From Rhizobium rosettiformans (lineage in GTDB: Bacteria > Pseudomonadota > Alphaproteobacteria > Rhizobiales > Rhizobiaceae): 64,000 nucleotides of DNA. The stretch lies in the NCBI RefSeq assembly GCF_016806065.1, contig NZ_CP032405.1, forward strand, positions 2,570,001-2,634,000. Direction: 5' to 3'. Below the pieces are notes generated by a model. It did not search any database. It was given only the letters and a program-made list of their open reading frames with translations, and was not told the origin of the DNA. Positions 49,934 to 58,748 of the stretch are shown here, in pieces (position 1 is the stretch's first letter; each line of letters starts with the position of its first letter). The position numbers and the translations under genes are program-made.

Positions 49934-51253
49934 TCAGCCGGCCTTGTTGATCTGCTGCGCGACCACATCGTGGTTGAGCCAGAGCACTGGCGCAGACGGG
50001 TTGGCCATTTCGCCAAAGATCAGCGCGCCGGTTGCCTCGACCACGAGCACGCTCAGATAGTCCGAGATCAGCGCCTTGCCGTCCTTGTGCATCTGGGCGA
50101 TTTCTTGCGAGGTGCCGATGGTGATGTCGGACTGGCCCTGGCTGTTGGGCATCGGCCAGTTGTTGAAGTCGTAGAACGGCTTCATCACATCGCTGACCTG
50201 GAAGTCGGCGATCTTCTGGAGCACGTCATCGACGGTGACACCCTCGACGAGAAGGGCTTCGCAATCCGCCCAGATCTTCTCGGCGCGGGCGCCGGGATTT
50301 TCCTTCTTCAAGGCCTTCAGAAGCGGCAGAAGCGGCAGCTCGATGCCGGCAAAGACATCAGACGAATTGGTGCGGATCTCGGGGCAGTTGAAGACGGTCG
50401 CCTTGATGCCGGAAGCGTAAGCCTCTTCGGCGATCGCCTCGAGCCTCATCTTGGCATAGCCCTGGGTGTAGTTCGTGTAGGTTTGCCAGCGATATTCGTC
50501 GCCGATCAGGATGCCCGTGCCGTGATAGCCATAGGCCGAGTAACGCACCTGGCCGCCGCTCTTTTCGATGCGGGCGCGGATCGCGGCACTGCCTTCGATC
50601 AGGTGGCGGAAAGTATTGGCCGAGACTTCGTCGAAGTTCTGCAGGATGAGCTTGCCGAGATCGCTGTCGAGCAGCACCTGCGAAGACATGTGGCGCGCGC
50701 CACGGCCCTTGTAGATGCGGTTTGCCAGAACGAGGAAGACCTTGGCCTTCGGAATGCCGCCGGCCATGGTGTGGGCGAAGTGCACATTCCGGCCATCGGC
50801 AATCATGCCTTCCAGCTCGTCCATGATCTTGGCAACGGCATCCTGGAAACGCTTGACGCCAACCTGACGGCACTTTTCGATATGCGCCCAGTCGAGCTTT
50901 TCCGTTTCCCAGTTTTCCAGCGTCAGCGTAGCAAGCAGGTCCGTCGGCGTCTTCTCGCCTTCCGGCGCGTCGAGATCGAAGCCGGCCATGGCGGGAAGGT
51001 TGATGATCCGGCCACCGAGATTGGCCTCCGCCTGGGCGAGCTCTTCTTCGGTCAGCGGACGCAGCTTGTTGTTCTCGTCACGGCGACCGACGGTGATTCC
51101 GATGATCTCCATGCCGGCTTTCTTGGCCTGGTCGAGCAGGCCCGTGACGTAGCCCCGGCCGAACAATTCGCCGAAGAGAACAAACACGTCGCCCTTGCGG
51201 TAAAGGTTGTTCTGCGGGATCTCAGTCAGTGAAACCGGGCTGGTCAGGGTCAT
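49934..51253 (-). CDS. Conserved protein, possibly FabMG-like enoyl-ACP reductase
   Basis: A 439-residue cytoplasmic protein beginning MTLTSPVSLTEIPQNNLYRKGDVFVLFGELFGRGYVTGLLDQAKKAGMEIIG. This N-terminus and GYHGTGILIGDEYRWQTYTNYTQGYAKMRLEAIAEEAY resemble proteins annotated as FabMG-type enoyl-ACP reductases, with a GxxxGRG-like nucleotide loop and Y-x-K. I hold that assignment loosely; it is otherwise a conserved hypothetical. ATG 51253 has GGAA upstream. It is separated from the VOC gene by 148 bases. Confidence 0.5.
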   Translation of the reverse strand: MTLTSPVSLTEIPQNNLYRKGDVFVLFGELFGRGYVTGLLDQAKKAGMEIIGITVGRRDENNKLRPLTEEELAQAEANLGGRIINLPAMAGFDLDAPEGEKTPTDLLATLTLENWETEKLDWAHIEKCRQVGVKRFQDAVAKIMDELEGMIADGRNVHFAHTMAGGIPKAKVFLVLANRIYKGRGARHMSSQVLLDSDLGKLILQNFDEVSANTFRHLIEGSAAIRARIEKSGGQVRYSAYGYHGTGILIGDEYRWQTYTNYTQGYAKMRLEAIAEEAYASGIKATVFNCPEIRTNSSDVFAGIELPLLPLLKALKKENPGARAEKIWADCEALLVEGVTVDDVLQKIADFQVSDVMKPFYDFNNWPMPNSQGQSDITIGTSQEIAQMHKDGKALISDYLSVLVVEATGALIFGEMANPSAPVLWLNHDVVAQQINKAG

Positions 51254-51401
51254 TTTTGATTCCGGATTACAATTTACTAGAATGCCACCTAGCAAACGCT
51301 GGCCCTGAACGCATCACCCTCAATTGATTTGTCTGGTCATTTTGCGTGACCGTTTATTGCATTGCGTGATGACCCTGTAACAATTTCCGGGTCCTGGCAC
51401 G

Positions 51402-52403
51402 TCAAACCAGCAGCAGCCGAACCCTCGTACCCCAGGGATCCAGTGCCTCGAACCCGCCTTCGATGGCGCTGACGGCAAAGCCCTTCGCCTGAAGATCCGC
51501 GCGGCGCCCCTCGAGGATCGCCTGATCACTCGTGTGCAGCGAGAACCAGTCGAGCCCGGTCATGGCGTCCTGACGCGGGCCGGCATCCCGGCTTTCCCAG
51601 ATATTGGCGCCGATATGGTGGTGATAGCGGCCGGACGACAGGAAGGTCGCGCCACGCTCGTCGCTGCCGGCCACAACATCGAGGCCGAGCCCATCGGCAT
51701 AAAAGCCGCGCGCCGTTTCCAGCCCGCCGACCCTCAGATGGATATGGCCGATCCGCAGCCCGGCCGGCACGGTCGTATACTCGTCGCGGTCCGTGCGCGT
51801 CTGCGTCTTGAGGAAGATGTCGTCGATGTTCAGTTCCTTGCTGCCCATGGTGACCGTGTTGCCGGCCCAGAGCCAGGTCTCCTGCGGGCGATCGCTATAG
51901 ACCTCGACGCCATTGCCCTCGGGATCCGTCAGATAGACGGCCTCCGACACCGAGTGATCGGCAAAGCCAGTGAGCGGAATTTGGCTGCGGGCCACATGCA
52001 CCAGCCAGCGGGCGAGATCGGCACGGTCAGGCATCAGGAAGGCGGTGTGATAAAGGCCGGCCTGGCCCGGAGCCTCGGGCGTCGCATCCGGCCGGGCCAG
52101 GATATGCAGGAGTGGCGTCCCGCCGGCCCCGAGCGTCACGGCATCGGGCGCATCCGTCAGCACGTCGAGCCCCAGCATGCTGGTGTAATAGGCCTTCAGC
52201 CGCGCGACATCTTTCGCCCGCAGGCAAACCTCGCCGACATGCACCGGTCGCGTCAGACCGAAAGGCAGATGCGGCGTCTGTGCGGCCGGAAGGGCGGTCT
52301 GGGTCTCGATCCCCTCCGCCCTTAGCGCACCGGTGAGCGCCCCCGTCAGCGTTGCCGTCCCGGCCAGCCGCAAAAGCTGGCGCCGCGTCCAATGAACAGT
52401 CAT
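51402..52403 (-). CDS. VOC family (glyoxalase/dioxygenase-like) protein with Tat signal
   Basis: A 333-residue exported protein. A twin-arginine signal (TRRQLLRLAG, residues 6-15) precedes two VOC modules: the first at about 50-170 (VHVGEVCLRAKDVARLKAYYTSMLGLDVL; GLYHTAFLMPDRADL; YLTDPEGNGVEVYSDRP) and the second at about 215-333 (IGHIHLRVGGLETARGFYADGLGLDVV). Paired VOC domains with His and Glu metal ligands suggest an extradiol-dioxygenase-like or catechol-related enzyme (CatE type); export by Tat is unusual for this family. The substrate is unknown. Confidence 0.85.
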   Translation of the reverse strand: MTVHWTRRQLLRLAGTATLTGALTGALRAEGIETQTALPAAQTPHLPFGLTRPVHVGEVCLRAKDVARLKAYYTSMLGLDVLTDAPDAVTLGAGGTPLLHILARPDATPEAPGQAGLYHTAFLMPDRADLARWLVHVARSQIPLTGFADHSVSEAVYLTDPEGNGVEVYSDRPQETWLWAGNTVTMGSKELNIDDIFLKTQTRTDRDEYTTVPAGLRIGHIHLRVGGLETARGFYADGLGLDVVAGSDERGATFLSSGRYHHHIGANIWESRDAGPRQDAMTGLDWFSLHTSDQAILEGRRADLQAKGFAVSAIEGGFEALDPWGTRVRLLLV

Positions 52404-52626
52404 TCTGGTCCCCATCTACGCCCGCACTTGTAGGTCTTGCTTACAATGCCGTCTCGAAATCCGTGTTTCACGTCTCTCCACGCAGTTTCACATCCGCGTG
52501 AGCCTTCGAGGCGAGATCTGCCGCAATTATGATGCATTGCAGCATAAACTTGTCTGTTGAACATTTCCAATCCGTCACAATTGCTGTAAACGGTGGAAAA
52601 ACAAGCCTGTTCGGGTGGAGAGGGCA

Positions 52627-55293
52627 ATGCGCAAGTGGGTTTACACCTTCGGCGGAGGAGCGGCCGAGGGGAGTAGGGCCGAGATCGAGCAGCTGGGAGG
52701 CAAGGGGGCCAATCTCGCCGAAATGGCGGCGCTTGGCCTGCCTGTTCCGCCCGGCCTCACGATCGTGTCAGATGCTTGTGGCCTTTTCTACAAAAGTGGA
52801 AAGACGCTCGCCGACGAACTGAAGACCCAGGTTCTCCACGGCATATCCGGCATCGAGGCCGCCACCGGCCGCGCCTTTGGCGACACCAGCCAGCCGCTTC
52901 TCCTGTCCGTCCGTTCCGGCTCGCGCACCTCCATGCCCGGTATGATGGACACCGTCCTCAATCTCGGCCTCAACGACCACACGGTCGAGGCGCTCGCGGA
53001 GCACTCGGGCGACGCCCGTTTCGCCTGGGACAGCTATCGCCGTTTCATCCAGATGTATGGCGATGTCGTCATGGGCCTCGACCACGAGGTCTTCGAGGAA
53101 ATCCTCGAAGACGAGAAGGCAAGGCTCGGCCACGAACTCGACACCGATCTCTCGGCCTCCGAGTGGCAGCATGTCGTGAAACTCTACAAGGAAGTGCTGG
53201 AGCAGGAACTCGGCGAGCCCTTTCCGCAGGATCCGCATGTCCAGCTCTGGGGCGCGATCGGCGCTGTCTTTTCCAGCTGGATGAACCCGCGCGCCCAGAC
53301 CTATCGTTTGCTGCATTCGATCCCGGAAGGCTGGGGCACGTCTGTTACCGTGCAGACCATGGTTTTCGGCAATCTTGGTTCGACCTCGGCCACCGGTGTA
53401 GCCTTCACCCGCAATCCCTCGACCGGGGCACGAGAGCTCTACGGCGAGTTCCTCGTCAATGCGCAGGGCGAAGACGTCGTTGCCGGCATCCGCACGCCGC
53501 AATCGATCACCGAGGCGGCCCGCATCGACAGTGGCTCCGACAAGCCCTCGCTCGAAAAGCTGATGCCGGAGGCCTTCGCCGAATTCCAGGCGATCTGTGA
53601 CCGGCTCGAATCCCATTACCGTGATATGCAGGATCTCGAATTCACCATCGAGCGCGGTAAGCTCTGGATGCTGCAGGCCCGGTCGGGCAAGCGCACGACC
53701 AAGGCCGCGATGAAGATCGCCGTCGACATGGTGGCGGAAGGGCTGATCTCGGAGGAAGAGGCGGTGATGCGAATCGAGCCCTCATCGCTCGACCAGCTGC
53801 TGCACCCGACCATCGATCCGCGGGTCACCCGCCATGTCATCGGCTCGGGACTTCCCGCCTCGCCGGGGGCGGCAACCGGCGCCATCGTCTTTACCGCCGA
53901 AGAGGCGGTCGAGGCGGAGAGCGAGGGCCGGAAGGTCATCCTGGTGCGCGTCGAGACGAGCCCCGAAGACATCCACGGCATGCATGCAGCCCAAGGCATT
54001 TTGACGACCCGTGGCGGCATGACCAGCCACGCCGCCGTGGTTGCCCGTGGCATGGGCATCCCTTGCGTCTCCGGCGCCGGCACCATGCGCGTCGACCTGC
54101 GCAACGAAAAGCTCATCGGCATGGGCGTGACGCTGGGGAAGGGCGACATCGTCACCATCGACGGCTCCTCCGGCCAGGTGCTGAAGGGCGAGGTGCCCAT
54201 GCTGCAGCCCGAACTCTCGGGCGATTTTGCAAAGCTTATGCAATGGGCCGACAGCACCCGCCGCATGACGGTGCGCACTAATGCCGACACGCCCGCCGAC
54301 GCCCGCGCCGCCCGCTCCTTCGGCGCCGAAGGCATCGGGTTGTGCCGCACCGAACACATGTTCTTCGAGGGTGAGCGGATCCATGTGATGCGCGAGATGA
54401 TCCTCGCCGAAGACGAAGCCGGCCGCCGCGCGGCGCTCGACAAGCTGCTCCCCATGCAGCGCTCTGACTTCACCGAGCTCTTCACCATCATGCATGGCCT
54501 GCCGGTGACGATCCGCATGCTCGACCCGCCGCTGCACGAATTCCTGCCGAAGAGCGATGACGAGATCGAGGAAGTGGCAAACGCCATGGGCCTCGAACCC
54601 GGCTTTATGCGCCGCCGCATCGACGCGCTGCACGAGTTCAACCCCATGCTCGGCCATCGCGGCTGCCGGCTCGCCATCTCCTATCCCGAGATCGCCGAAA
54701 TGCAGGCCCGCGCCATTTTCGAGGCCGCTGTTGCTGCGGCCCGGGAAACCGGCGCCCCGGTCGTGCCGGAAATCATGGTTCCGCTCGTCGGCCTGCGCTC
54801 AGAGCTCGACTACGTGAAGGCCGTCATCGACCGTGTCGCAAAGGAAGTCATGGGGGAAGCCGAACTCGAGATCTCCTATCTCGTCGGCACCATGATCGAG
54901 CTGCCGCGCGCCGCCATCCGCGCCCATATCATCGCGGAAGCCGCCGAATTCTTTTCCTTCGGCACCAACGACCTGACCCAGACCACCTTCGGCATGTCCC
55001 GCGACGACGCCGCCCGCTTCATCCCGACCTACCAGAAGAAGGGCATCATCATCCAGGACCCCTTCGTGTCGCTCGATTTCGACGGCGTCGGCGAACTCAT
55101 CCGCATCGCCGCCGAACGCGGCCGCAAAACCCGCCCCGACATGAAACTCGGCATCTGCGGCGAACACGGCGGCGACCCGACCTCGATCCACTTCTGCGAG
55201 GATGTCGGCCTGGATTACGTCTCGTGCTCGCCGTTCCGCGTGCCGATCGCGCGGCTCGCGGCGGCCCAGGCGGCGATCAAGGCGCGGGGGTGA
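52627..55293 (+). CDS. ppdK: Pyruvate, phosphate dikinase
   Basis: An 888-residue enzyme interconverting pyruvate + ATP + Pi and PEP + AMP + PPi. The ATP-grasp domain begins GGKGANLAEMAALGLPVPPG and has SVRSGSRTSMPGMMDTVLNLG; the swivelling domain contains the phosphohistidine in TRGGMTSHAAVVARGMGIPC; the PEP-binding TIM barrel ends with GTNDLTQTTFGMSRDD and GICGEHGGDPTSIHFCEDVGLDYVSCSPFRVP. ATG 52627 follows GGAGAGGG. In rhizobia it bypasses pyruvate kinase during gluconeogenic growth. Confidence 0.97.
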   Translation: MRKWVYTFGGGAAEGSRAEIEQLGGKGANLAEMAALGLPVPPGLTIVSDACGLFYKSGKTLADELKTQVLHGISGIEAATGRAFGDTSQPLLLSVRSGSRTSMPGMMDTVLNLGLNDHTVEALAEHSGDARFAWDSYRRFIQMYGDVVMGLDHEVFEEILEDEKARLGHELDTDLSASEWQHVVKLYKEVLEQELGEPFPQDPHVQLWGAIGAVFSSWMNPRAQTYRLLHSIPEGWGTSVTVQTMVFGNLGSTSATGVAFTRNPSTGARELYGEFLVNAQGEDVVAGIRTPQSITEAARIDSGSDKPSLEKLMPEAFAEFQAICDRLESHYRDMQDLEFTIERGKLWMLQARSGKRTTKAAMKIAVDMVAEGLISEEEAVMRIEPSSLDQLLHPTIDPRVTRHVIGSGLPASPGAATGAIVFTAEEAVEAESEGRKVILVRVETSPEDIHGMHAAQGILTTRGGMTSHAAVVARGMGIPCVSGAGTMRVDLRNEKLIGMGVTLGKGDIVTIDGSSGQVLKGEVPMLQPELSGDFAKLMQWADSTRRMTVRTNADTPADARAARSFGAEGIGLCRTEHMFFEGERIHVMREMILAEDEAGRRAALDKLLPMQRSDFTELFTIMHGLPVTIRMLDPPLHEFLPKSDDEIEEVANAMGLEPGFMRRRIDALHEFNPMLGHRGCRLAISYPEIAEMQARAIFEAAVAAARETGAPVVPEIMVPLVGLRSELDYVKAVIDRVAKEVMGEAELEISYLVGTMIELPRAAIRAHIIAEAAEFFSFGTNDLTQTTFGMSRDDAARFIPTYQKKGIIIQDPFVSLDFDGVGELIRIAAERGRKTRPDMKLGICGEHGGDPTSIHFCEDVGLDYVSCSPFRVPIARLAAAQAAIKARG

Positions 55294-55298
55294 GGGGC

Positions 55299-55559
55299 AT
55301 GGCTGAGATTGTTTCTGACTAAGATCCAGCCGAAGGCCTCACTTCACCGGAAGCCATCGCCGCGTTCGTTAACGGAGCGCTGGGGACCGAAGATGCCGCA
55401 TACATTGCACATGCACTCGGTGTCGTTGCCCGGGCTAAAGGAATGGCCGGAGTTGCCGAGGTGGCTGAGCTTTCGAGCGAGGGTAATCCGACCCTCAAGA
55501 CGACGCTTGCGGTGATGAAGGCGCTGGGGATTTCGCTGGCGGCGGATGTGGCGGGGTGA
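55299..55559 (+). pseudogene. Addiction-module antidote gene with premature stop and deletion
   Basis: One frame from ATG 55299 encodes MAEIVSD, a TAA at 55320-55322, then DPAEGLTSPEAIAAFVNGAL, GTEDAAYIAHALGVVARAKG and MAGVAEVAEL joined to SSEGNPTLKTTLAVMKALGI. Antidotes of the HigA/RelB-like 'addiction module' family read DPAE, AYIAHALGVVARAKGM, GLSREQLYRSFS and EGNPT, so the recognition helix is missing as well. A stop at codon 8 and the deletion together indicate decay. There is no toxin partner beside it. It starts six bases after ppdK. Confidence 0.8.
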
Positions 55560-55694
55560 GGGGTTTTGCGGTCGTTCTGAATTCCGATCAATCTTTTCCA
55601 GGGTGAAGTCAGACCAGTGACGCATAAGAAACGGATCGCGCCGTCGCGCAGACGCCATATGCTCTGCACCTAAGTTAGAAAACGAAAAAATACC

Positions 55695-56822
55695 ATGATT
55701 GATTGGTTGCCCATTGTGGTTCTGCCCAACGCTCAAATGCGTGAGCCTCTTGAAATGGAGAACGTTGCCCTTTGCCCTCCCTCTGACATGAGGGTGATTG
55801 CGGCTATCGCACAGCATCCGAGGCTGGGTATTTTCTTGGACAAGTTTACGGATGCGTTTGGCCAGAAAATCTCGCCGGCCGTACTTCTCGTCCGGGAAGG
55901 CACTCCAGAAATCTACCGGACTACTGCGGCAATTGGCGGCTTTCGAGACGCTATGGCAGCTTCGACCCTGACAAGTGGGCGTGCCGTTTTGGTCAGTCAT
56001 AGTGCCAGTATGCGGCGCCCAATTTGGGCTGAATAACTGTTATTCTATCCATGGATGATTGACAGGAATGGCACGTATTTGATCGCCAATACACCGTCGA
56101 TGATGGGTATGCACCATGTAGATGAATTCCGAGGTCAATCCTTTGCAGGTTTTAGCCCCAACGAAATCGGCCAAAGTGACATTGATGGGCCTCTTTTCAC
56201 CCAACTTTCTCTCCGGTGGACTAGTCGCTTCCGAGAGGAGGATGTGTCTTGGGAGGATCGGGCACTTTTTCGTTCGCTCAATATGGCGTACCAAGCGTGC
56301 ATGATGCCCGGCGGCTTGGAGGCAACATTCTACGATGTCGGTCGCCTAATTTCGCTATGGGTAAGTGCATGCGAGATTCTTGTTCATCCAGGCCCCGGCG
56401 GTGGCTCCGGGAAAACGCAAGTCATGGACATACTTGACTGCGCGGATTGGTGTAGCGAGCTATTGAAAACAAAATCTGAACAGGTGGGTGGAAAAAAGCA
56501 AATGGCGCGGACAGTCGCGTCCGCACTCTACTTCCGCATCGACTCCCTTCGGAGTTCATTCTTGCACGGTAATGACGTCGATCAGAGTGAACTCCTTACT
56601 GAAAGTGGTGTTCATCTGCTGCACGTGGCCGCATGCATCTATCGAGTTCTGCTTACGACAAGACTCGAAGTTCACCGACCGCAATTTGAAGAAAATTCCG
56701 AGTTCAATGAACGCCGATTCGTAAATGAGTTTGGCGCTTATTGTGATTGGAAAGACGCACAACGGCGGCACGAAAGAGCCATATTGAAAGCTGCCGGTTT
56801 GGATAGCTTATCTGACAAGTAG
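55695..56822 (+). pseudogene. HEPN-like protein gene split by an in-frame stop
   Basis: Two reading frames lie in register: 55695-56036 (113 residues) and, after TAA at 56034-56036, codons through 56822. Reading through gives WAE-stop-LLFYPWMIDRNGTYLI, the sort of sequence continuous in related hypothetical proteins of about 370 residues. The C-terminal half has LFRSLNMAYQACMMPGG, RLISLWVSACEILVHPG and a RSSFLHGND with the R-x4-H pattern of HEPN RNase-like domains. The GC content is below that of the neighbours, suggesting transfer. A separate start at 56055 could express a 255-residue C-terminal protein. The nonsense mutation needs confirmation. Confidence 0.6.
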
Positions 56823-56844
56823 TGGGTCAGGCGAAGCCGATATC

Positions 56845-57129
56845 TCATTCCCCAGCCGAAGCCTTGCCGCTTCGCAGAACCTCGCGAATGCCATCGAACA
56901 CTGTGTCTAGATCCAGTAAACTCCCGGGCTCGGCCATCGCCCGGTCATAGGTCGGCGCCACCTCGTCGCGAAGCCACACCTCCAGCGCGTCCTCGTTCGA
57001 CGCGAGCAGCCTTAAGCTCTCCGAAACGAGCTGACTTTCATCGGCATAGTCGCCCGATGCCACCTTGGCACGAATCAGGTCGAGGAGGTCTCCTGGCAAT
57101 GTGACGGTCATTGTCTCATGTCTCGACAT
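56845..57129 (-). CDS. Orphan ParD-type antitoxin (ribbon-helix-helix)
   Basis: A 94-residue protein with a ribbon-helix-helix start (MSRHETMTVTLPGDLLDLIRAKVASGDYADESQLVSESLRLL) and an acidic tail, as in ParD/CC2985-type antitoxins. No ParE toxin gene is beside it: downstream on the minus strand lies the HEPN-like gene end, and upstream only a repeat. It may be a remnant of a lost pair, a regulator, or an antitoxin acting on a distant toxin. ATG 57129 has AGGGA nearby. Confidence 0.8.
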   Translation of the reverse strand: MSRHETMTVTLPGDLLDLIRAKVASGDYADESQLVSESLRLLASNEDALEVWLRDEVAPTYDRAMAEPGSLLDLDTVFDGIREVLRSGKASAGE

Positions 57130-57177
57130 GAGGATCCCTCCTGGCAGGGCGCAGCATATCTCAGGCCATCCAGCTCC

Positions 57178-57233
57178 GTCCTCCCGCTCTCCCCCGTGTG
57201 GGGGAGATGCCCGGCAGGGCAGAGGGGGGTACC
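57178..57233. repeat. GC-rich intergenic repeat, copy 1
   Basis: It contains a CTCCCCC-GTGT-GGGGGAG hairpin followed by GGCAGGGCAGAGG and GGGGTACC. A related copy lies at 58666-58729, past the MBL gene, with the same hairpin and the same GGGGGTACC end. Confidence 0.6.
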
Positions 57234-57336
57234 GTTCCATATGTGAAAGCTCTTTTCATCCCCGCATCCCCCCAATTGCCCCCGCCACCCCCGCAGGCTA
57301 GGTTGCCCCGTCATCGCCCACCCGGAGTCCCCATCC

Positions 57337-57633
57337 ATGCCTGGCTATTCCGCCCGTCCGCCCGCCATCCCGACCGTGGTCCTCGACGATGCCGTGACCC
57401 GCATCACCCGCTGGGATTTCGAGCCGGGTGCTGCAACAGGCCATCACACCCATGGGCTGGGCTATGTCGTCGTGCCGCTCACCGAATGCCATTTCCTGAT
57501 CGAGGATGCCGACGGTTCGCGCCGCGTGACGAGCAAAGCCGGTGAGGCCTATCGCCGCGATGCCGGCGTCGAGCACAATGTCATCAATGGCGGCGACCAG
57601 CCGATGAGCTTTATCGAGATCGAATACAAATGA
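57337..57633 (+). CDS. Cupin domain protein
   Basis: A 98-residue single-cupin protein: ITRWDFEPGAATGHHTHGLGYVVVPLTEC supplies the metal-binding HxH of motif 1, and YRRDAGVEHNVINGGDQPMSFIEIEYK supplies the His of motif 2. The reaction is not known. It overlaps the MBL-fold gene by four bases (ATGA at 57630), so both are translated together. Confidence 0.9.
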   Translation: MPGYSARPPAIPTVVLDDAVTRITRWDFEPGAATGHHTHGLGYVVVPLTECHFLIEDADGSRRVTSKAGEAYRRDAGVEHNVINGGDQPMSFIEIEYK

Positions 57634-58568
57634 GCGGCAAGGACGCCGAGACGGGCTCGAAGGTGGTGCCGCAATTCGTCACCACCTTCGAGCCGCAGCA
57701 TGGGAGGGCGGTGCCGGTTGCAGACGGCGTCGAGCGTCTGACTGCGCCCAATCCCAGCCCCTTCACCTTCCACGGCACCAACACCTATATCATTGGCCAA
57801 AAATCGGTCTGCGTCATCGATCCCGGTCCGGACATCGACGCGCATTTCGAAGCCTTGATGGCGGCACTTAAGGGCCGTGAGGTGACCCACATCGCCGTCA
57901 GCCACACCCATCGCGATCATTCGCCGCTCGCCCGCCGCCTGAAAGAAGAGACCGGTGCCGTGATCGTTGCCGAGGGCCCGCATCGCCCGTCGCGCCCCTT
58001 GCTCGAGGGCGAGGTGAATCCCTTCGCCGAGAGTTCCGATACGGATTTCATCCCCGATCATGCACTTGCCGATGGCGCGACGGTCGAAGGCGACGGCTGG
58101 CGGCTGACGGCCGTGCACACACCCGGCCACACGGCAAACCATGCCGCCTTCGCGCTCGAAGACACCGGCATCCTCTTTTCCGCCGATCACGTCATGGCCT
58201 GGGCGACCTCGATCGTCGCGCCCCCCGATGGTGCGATGAGTGACTACATGGCCTCGCTCGACCGCTTGCTGACCCGCGATGACCGGCTCTATCTGCCGGG
58301 TCACGGCGGTCCGGTCAGCGAGCCCCGCGCTTTCGTCCGGGCGCTGCGCACCCACCGTCTGATGCGCGAGCGCGCGGTGCTGGAGCGCATTCGACAAGGC
58401 GATCGCTTCATTCCCGACATGGTCAAGGTCATCTATGCCTCAACCGATCCGCGCCTGCACGGGGCGGCAGCCCTCTCCGTGCTCGCCCATCTCGAGGATC
58501 TGGTGGAGAAGGGCCTGATCGCCACGGACGGCCCACCGAAACTCTCGGGAGAGTATCGGCCGGGCTGA
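57630..58568 (+). CDS. Metallo-beta-lactamase fold hydrolase (LACTB2-like)
   Basis: A 312-residue MBL protein. The metal motif HTHRDHSP (HxHxDH) follows THIAVS, and further ligands are in HTPGHTANH, FSADHVM and YLPGHGGPV. The C-terminal helix-rich winged region (RLHGAAALSVLAHLEDLVEKGLI) is that of LACTB2-like hydrolases, some of which act on RNA. It is coupled with the cupin gene. The substrate is unknown. Confidence 0.9.
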   Translation: MSGKDAETGSKVVPQFVTTFEPQHGRAVPVADGVERLTAPNPSPFTFHGTNTYIIGQKSVCVIDPGPDIDAHFEALMAALKGREVTHIAVSHTHRDHSPLARRLKEETGAVIVAEGPHRPSRPLLEGEVNPFAESSDTDFIPDHALADGATVEGDGWRLTAVHTPGHTANHAAFALEDTGILFSADHVMAWATSIVAPPDGAMSDYMASLDRLLTRDDRLYLPGHGGPVSEPRAFVRALRTHRLMRERAVLERIRQGDRFIPDMVKVIYASTDPRLHGAAALSVLAHLEDLVEKGLIATDGPPKLSGEYRPG

Positions 58569-58665
58569 GAGGTCACGAGCCTTCGGCTTACACCCCTCTG
58601 TCGGCTTCGCCGACATCTCCCCCACAGGTGGGAGAGTGGAGGTTGTTGTCGGCGCCCGCGTTCAT

Positions 58666-58729
58666 CCGCTCTCCCCCCGTGTGGGGGAGATGCCCGCCCT
58701 TCGACAGGCTCGGGAGGGCAGGGGGTACC
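58666..58729. repeat. GC-rich intergenic repeat, copy 2
   Basis: It shares with copy 1 (57178-57233) the CCGCTCTCCCCC hairpin with GTGTGGGGGAG and the GGGGGTACC end, with a GACAGGCTCGG insertion. Another hairpin (TCGGCTTCGCCGA) precedes it in the same gap. Confidence 0.6.
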
Positions 58730-58748
58730 AAGCGCCACAAGGCCAGCC

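Noticed and set aside
55344..56000. 218-residue minus frame across the antidote remnant and the HEPN-like gene
   Set aside because: Its translation is low-complexity and matches nothing, whereas the plus-strand frame has clear antidote-family motifs.
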